Source: Hyphomicrobiales bacterium (GTDB lineage Bacteria > Pseudomonadota > Alphaproteobacteria > Rhizobiales > Rhizobiaceae). From it: DNA of 64,000 nt. A model generated the notes under the pieces. The model ran no database searches. It saw only the letters and a program-made list of their open reading frames with translations, and had not been told where the DNA came from. The stretch is taken from contig UBYA01000020.1 of assembly GCA_900469615.1 (NCBI GenBank), positions 1 through 64,000 on the forward strand. Direction: 5' to 3'. Positions 60,731 through 64,000 of the stretch are shown here, piece after piece. How positions within the stretch are numbered: the stretch's first letter is position 1; every line of letters starts with the position of its first letter. The position numbers and the translations under genes were made by a program.

Positions 60731-62698
60731 ATGTCGGCATTGCGCTTTTCGGACACCATCTCGGCGACGCTGACCGACGAGGTGCTCGTCGTCACCATTG
60801 ACAACGCGCCGGTCAACGCGCTTTCCGCCAATGTCAGGGCCGGCCTGATGGCCGCGTTCGAGCACGCCGAGAAGGACGGCAATGTTGCCGCCGTCGTGCT
60901 GACGGGGGCAGGCAACAGCTTCATCGGCGGTGCCGACATCAAGGAATTCGGCAAGCCGCCGGTCGAGCCGCTTCTGCCCGATGTCATTGCCCGTATCGAG
61001 ATCTTTGCAAAACCCGTTATCGCGGCGATCAATGGCGCCGCCCTCGGCGGCGGACTGGAAGTGGCGCTCACCTGCCACCGCCGCCTTGCCGCATCCGCCG
61101 CCAAGCTCGGGCTTCCCGAGGTCAAGCTCGGCATCGTGCCGGGTGCCGGCGGCACGCAGCGCCTGCCGCGCCTGACCGGCATCGCGGCCGCCATCGACAT
61201 GATTGCCAACGGCCGGATCGTCTCCACCGCCGAAGCCCTCAAGCTCGGCATCATTGACGCGGCAGCCAGCGGCGAGCTGATTGCTGAGGCAGTTGCAGAT
61301 GCCAAGGCCGCCATCGCCGCCCCCATACGCCGCACCGGATCGCTGACGGTTCAGCCGGAAGCTCCCGAGGCGGTCGACAAGGCAGCAGCCGATGCATTGC
61401 GCAAGGCGCGCGGTCAGCGCGCGCCGGCAGAAGCGGTCCGCCTCGTGCGTCTGGCGGCAACCGCCTCCCTTTCGGATGGTCTTGCCGAGGAACGACGCAC
61501 CTTCATCGCGCTGCGCGACAGCGAGGAGGCGGCCGCACTGCGCCATGTCTTCTTTGCGGAACGCGCAGCCGGCAAGGTCGACGGGCTCGATGCGGTCACT
61601 CCGCGCCGGATCGAAACCGTCGGCATCGTCGGCACTGGCCTCATGGGGTCCGGGATTGCCGTCTCGGCGCTCAACGGCGGCTACCGTGTCATTGGCGTCG
61701 AGCAGACCGGCGAAGCGGCCGAAAAGGGACGCGAACGCATTACCGGCCTCATCGACAAGGCGGTGCAATCCGGTCGCCTCGATGCTGCCGGCCGTGACGA
61801 TCGCCTTAGCCGCCTGACGGTGACGGCGCAAATGCAGGAACTGGCGGAGGCCGATATCGTCATCGAAGCCGTCTTCGACGATCTCGCCGTCAAGACCGAA
61901 CTTTTCCAGCGCCTCGATGACATCGTTCGCGCCGATACGATCCTCGCGACCAATACGAGCTATCTCGATCCGGATACGATTGCCGCGGCCACCAGGCTGC
62001 CGGCGCGCGTCGTCGGGCTGCATTTCTTTTCGCCCGCCAACATCATGCGGCTGCTTGAGGTGGTGAACTGCAAGGAGACCGCGCCCGACGTGCTGGCGAC
62101 GGCCCTTGCCTTGGCAAAACGGCTGGGCAAGCTGCCCATCGTCTCCGGCGTCACCGAAGGCTTCATCGGCAACCGCATCTTTTCCGCCTATCGCCGCGAA
62201 GCCGAATATATGCTCGAAGACGGTGCCTCGCCGCAGGAGATCGATGCCGCGCTGGAAGCCTATGGTTTCCCGATGGGTCCATTCGCCGTCTTCGACATGG
62301 CCGGTCTGGAAATCGCCTGGGCGCGCCGCAAGCGGCAAGCCGCAACCCGTGACCCGAATGAGCGTTACGTCGTCATCGCCGACCGGCTCTGCGAGGCCGG
62401 CCGCTTCGGCCAGAAGTCCGGTCGCGGCTGGTATGCCTATCCCGATGGCAAGCGCACCGTCGATCCGGCAGTGACGGCGATGATCGGGGCCGCGCGGGCC
62501 GAAAAGGGTATCACGCGGAAGCATTTCAACGCCGAAGAGATCGTCGCCCGACTGTTGAAGGCTATGGTCGCCGAAGGAGAGAAGTTGCTTTCGGAAGGCA
62601 TCGCTGCCCGCGCAAGCGATATCGATCTCGTGATGATCAACGGCTACGGCTTTCCCGCGAGCAAGGGCGGCCCGATGTTTGCCTCCGGCCGCCGTTAA
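60731..62698 (+). CDS. Enoyl-CoA hydratase/3-hydroxyacyl-CoA dehydrogenase fusion (FadJ/FadB-like)
   Basis: A 655-residue multifunctional beta-oxidation enzyme. The N-terminal crotonase domain (to about 190) keeps GAALGGGLEVALTCH and the LPEVKLGIVPGAGGTQ Glu. The second Glu position appears to be Asp (AAAIDMIANG). From about 295 it has the dehydrogenase Rossmann motif GIVGTGLMGSGIA and a NTSYLDPD/HFFSPAN region. It carries out hydration and NAD-dependent oxidation of ring-derived CoA chains. It is the last gene of the operon and stops 4 bp from the convergent cyclase gene. A thiolase is not present nearby. Confidence 0.92.
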   Translation: MSALRFSDTISATLTDEVLVVTIDNAPVNALSANVRAGLMAAFEHAEKDGNVAAVVLTGAGNSFIGGADIKEFGKPPVEPLLPDVIARIEIFAKPVIAAINGAALGGGLEVALTCHRRLAASAAKLGLPEVKLGIVPGAGGTQRLPRLTGIAAAIDMIANGRIVSTAEALKLGIIDAAASGELIAEAVADAKAAIAAPIRRTGSLTVQPEAPEAVDKAAADALRKARGQRAPAEAVRLVRLAATASLSDGLAEERRTFIALRDSEEAAALRHVFFAERAAGKVDGLDAVTPRRIETVGIVGTGLMGSGIAVSALNGGYRVIGVEQTGEAAEKGRERITGLIDKAVQSGRLDAAGRDDRLSRLTVTAQMQELAEADIVIEAVFDDLAVKTELFQRLDDIVRADTILATNTSYLDPDTIAAATRLPARVVGLHFFSPANIMRLLEVVNCKETAPDVLATALALAKRLGKLPIVSGVTEGFIGNRIFSAYRREAEYMLEDGASPQEIDAALEAYGFPMGPFAVFDMAGLEIAWARRKRQAATRDPNERYVVIADRLCEAGRFGQKSGRGWYAYPDGKRTVDPAVTAMIGAARAEKGITRKHFNAEEIVARLLKAMVAEGEKLLSEGIAARASDIDLVMINGYGFPASKGGPMFASGRR

Positions 62699-62702
62699 AC
62701 GG

Positions 62703-63914
62703 CTACGCAGCCGAGGAGAGCAGCGTGAACAGTTCCTGCGGCCGCTTGACGCCACGCAGCGCATAACGCCCGACGGAAACAAGGTCGTTGCTCTGCTGGC
62801 CCGAAAGCGCCTCCACAAAATTCGACGACATCAGAATATTGCGATCGGCCGAACGGCACATCGAGGCGATACGGCTGACCTCGTTGACGGCCGGCCCGAT
62901 GACCGTGAAGTCCAGGCGATCCATGCTGCCGATATTGCCATAGAAGACATCGCCGATATGCAGGCCGAGATAGACGTCCGTCACCGGCCTGCCTTCGATC
63001 TGCCGCTGCGAGTTCAGGTCGCTGAGGCGTTGGCGCAGCAGCGATTCCGCCATCAGCGCGGCAGTGCAGGCATCGGCGGAATTCCTGGCCTTGAAGATCG
63101 CCAGCGTACCGTCGCCGATCAGCTTCAGCACGTTGCCGCCCGCCTCGTGGATCGAGGAGATGACCGCATCCGCATAGGCGTTCAGCATGGGAATGATTTC
63201 GTCGGGTTCGGCCGTATCCGAGATGCGCGTGTAGTTGGCGAGATCGGAGAACCAGAGCGCCGCCGAGATCCGTTCCGTCTTGCCGCGCGTGATCTTGCCT
63301 TCGAGCACATGCCGGGCCGCGTCCTCGCCGAGATAGACCTCGGCAATGGTTCGGGCGATGCGGCTCATGCCGGTGCACTTGATTGCCAGCGCCAGCGCCG
63401 GCGTCAGCTTGCGCAGCACGCGCAAATCTTCTTCCAGGAACCCCATTTCGGCGGCCGTGGCGAAGTTGGAATAGAAGCAATCCATCTCGCCGATCGTACC
63501 GCCCTCTTCGAAACGGTGCACCATGGCGATGTAATCGGTGTGCCCATCGGCGAGCAGCGTGTCGAGCCCGAAGAAATCGATCGGGTCGCCAAAACCGATA
63601 CGCCGGCGCACCTCGTCTCCCCCCGTCGACAACATGTGATAGAAGGCGGAACGCTGCCAGTTCTCGGAGGCGATGCCCTGGTGCGATGGACCGTATTCGA
63701 ACTCACGTTCGATTACCTGGTTGCCGTCCCAGCGGAAGGCGCGGCCTTCATAGACCGGATGCAGCGTATCCATCAGCGCCATGGCCCGATCGACGTTGAG
63801 GCCATGCTGACGGCATTGCTCGCAGAAACCCGACAGGATATCGGCTTCCGCCACCCCTTTCAGGCCGGCCTGCATGAGCCAGCTGGCAATTTCGCCGATG
63901 TCCTTCGCGTCCAT
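62703..63914 (-). CDS. Adenylate/guanylate cyclase domain protein (class III)
   Basis: A 403-residue protein from the ATG at 63914 (GGGAGACATCC upstream). The C-terminal class III cyclase catalytic domain (about 215-390) has ISAALWFSDLANYTRISDT with the first metal Asp, and GNVLKLIGDGTLAIF with the second. The N-terminal half (residues 1-210) has no recognised domain and no transmembrane segment. It may be a sensor that regulates cAMP production. It is convergent with the catabolic operon and only 4 bp from its end; no functional link is shown. Confidence 0.85.
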   Translation of the reverse strand: MDAKDIGEIASWLMQAGLKGVAEADILSGFCEQCRQHGLNVDRAMALMDTLHPVYEGRAFRWDGNQVIEREFEYGPSHQGIASENWQRSAFYHMLSTGGDEVRRRIGFGDPIDFFGLDTLLADGHTDYIAMVHRFEEGGTIGEMDCFYSNFATAAEMGFLEEDLRVLRKLTPALALAIKCTGMSRIARTIAEVYLGEDAARHVLEGKITRGKTERISAALWFSDLANYTRISDTAEPDEIIPMLNAYADAVISSIHEAGGNVLKLIGDGTLAIFKARNSADACTAALMAESLLRQRLSDLNSQRQIEGRPVTDVYLGLHIGDVFYGNIGSMDRLDFTVIGPAVNEVSRIASMCRSADRNILMSSNFVEALSGQQSNDLVSVGRYALRGVKRPQELFTLLSSAA

Positions 63915-64000
63915 GGATGTCTCCCGACCCTTTGAAGGATTCGCTTTAGTACGAAACGAATAGGCTTGGAATGCCGTACGAAGCAAAATAGCCCCGATAC

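Noticed and set aside
60695-62818. 707-codon open frame opposite the hydratase/dehydrogenase fusion
   Set aside because: Shadow of a clear FadJ-like gene; extends into the end of the cyclase gene with no motif.

Overview
The window is high-GC DNA with short intergenic gaps, many small divergent regulator/target pairs and interspersed palindromic repeats. The gene content is typical of a soil or plant-associated alphaproteobacterium, and I favour Rhizobiaceae (Rhizobium/Agrobacterium-like). I see no rRNA, tRNA, CRISPR array, insertion sequence or plasmid replication gene. Names below come from reading motifs and family resemblance; no database search was run.

0-19 kb is a mosaic of small metabolic units: a UDP-sugar epimerase; an EamA exporter/RidA-like/methyltransferase run; a small Cys-rich putative lipoprotein; a quinone-detoxification pair (esterase and ring-cleaving dioxygenase); uracil-DNA glycosylase; one isolated low-GC orphan gene (6689-7522); a dimethylglycine/sarcosine dehydrogenase-like enzyme with a choline-kinase-like protein and a divergent DeoR regulator; a LysR/YeiH pair; a PAS-GGDEF-EAL protein; and a beta-hydroxyacid dehydrogenase/IlvD-Edd dehydratase pair. 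19-28 kb holds an RND efflux system with an esterase and a divergent LysR, a frameshifted AhpD-like relic, and an AraC/EamA divergent pair.

28-63 kb is the most interesting part, a catabolic island for nitrogen-containing aromatic compounds. It contains a GntR regulator, a cysteine-desulfurase-like PLP enzyme, an HpcH/HpaI aldolase, an aminotransferase with a polar amino-acid ABC importer that lacks its ATPase, two paralogous CrtI-like FAD oxidoreductases around an isatin-hydrolase-like cyclase, two MarR regulators, an aromatic-acid MFS transporter, indolepyruvate oxidoreductase IorA/IorB, a complete peptide-type ABC transporter, and a 2-aminobenzoyl-CoA (anthranilate) operon. That operon encodes CoA ligase, monooxygenase/reductase, SDR, crotonase, two acyl-CoA dehydrogenases (one glutaryl-CoA type), thioesterase, a RidA-like protein and a hydratase/hydroxyacyl-CoA dehydrogenase fusion.

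Five AT-rich palindromes resembling TTTAAGCTTAAA (31293, 36585, 45365, 53269, 53399) lie in front of separate operons of the island and suggest one regulon. My working model is that indolic or tryptophan-derived compounds are imported, oxidised to isatin, hydrolysed to isatinate/anthranilate, activated with CoA, dearomatised and beta-oxidised to glutaryl-CoA. The oxygenation step that would make isatin is not recognisable here, so the two FAD enzymes are the main unknowns. The window ends with a class III adenylate/guanylate cyclase protein.
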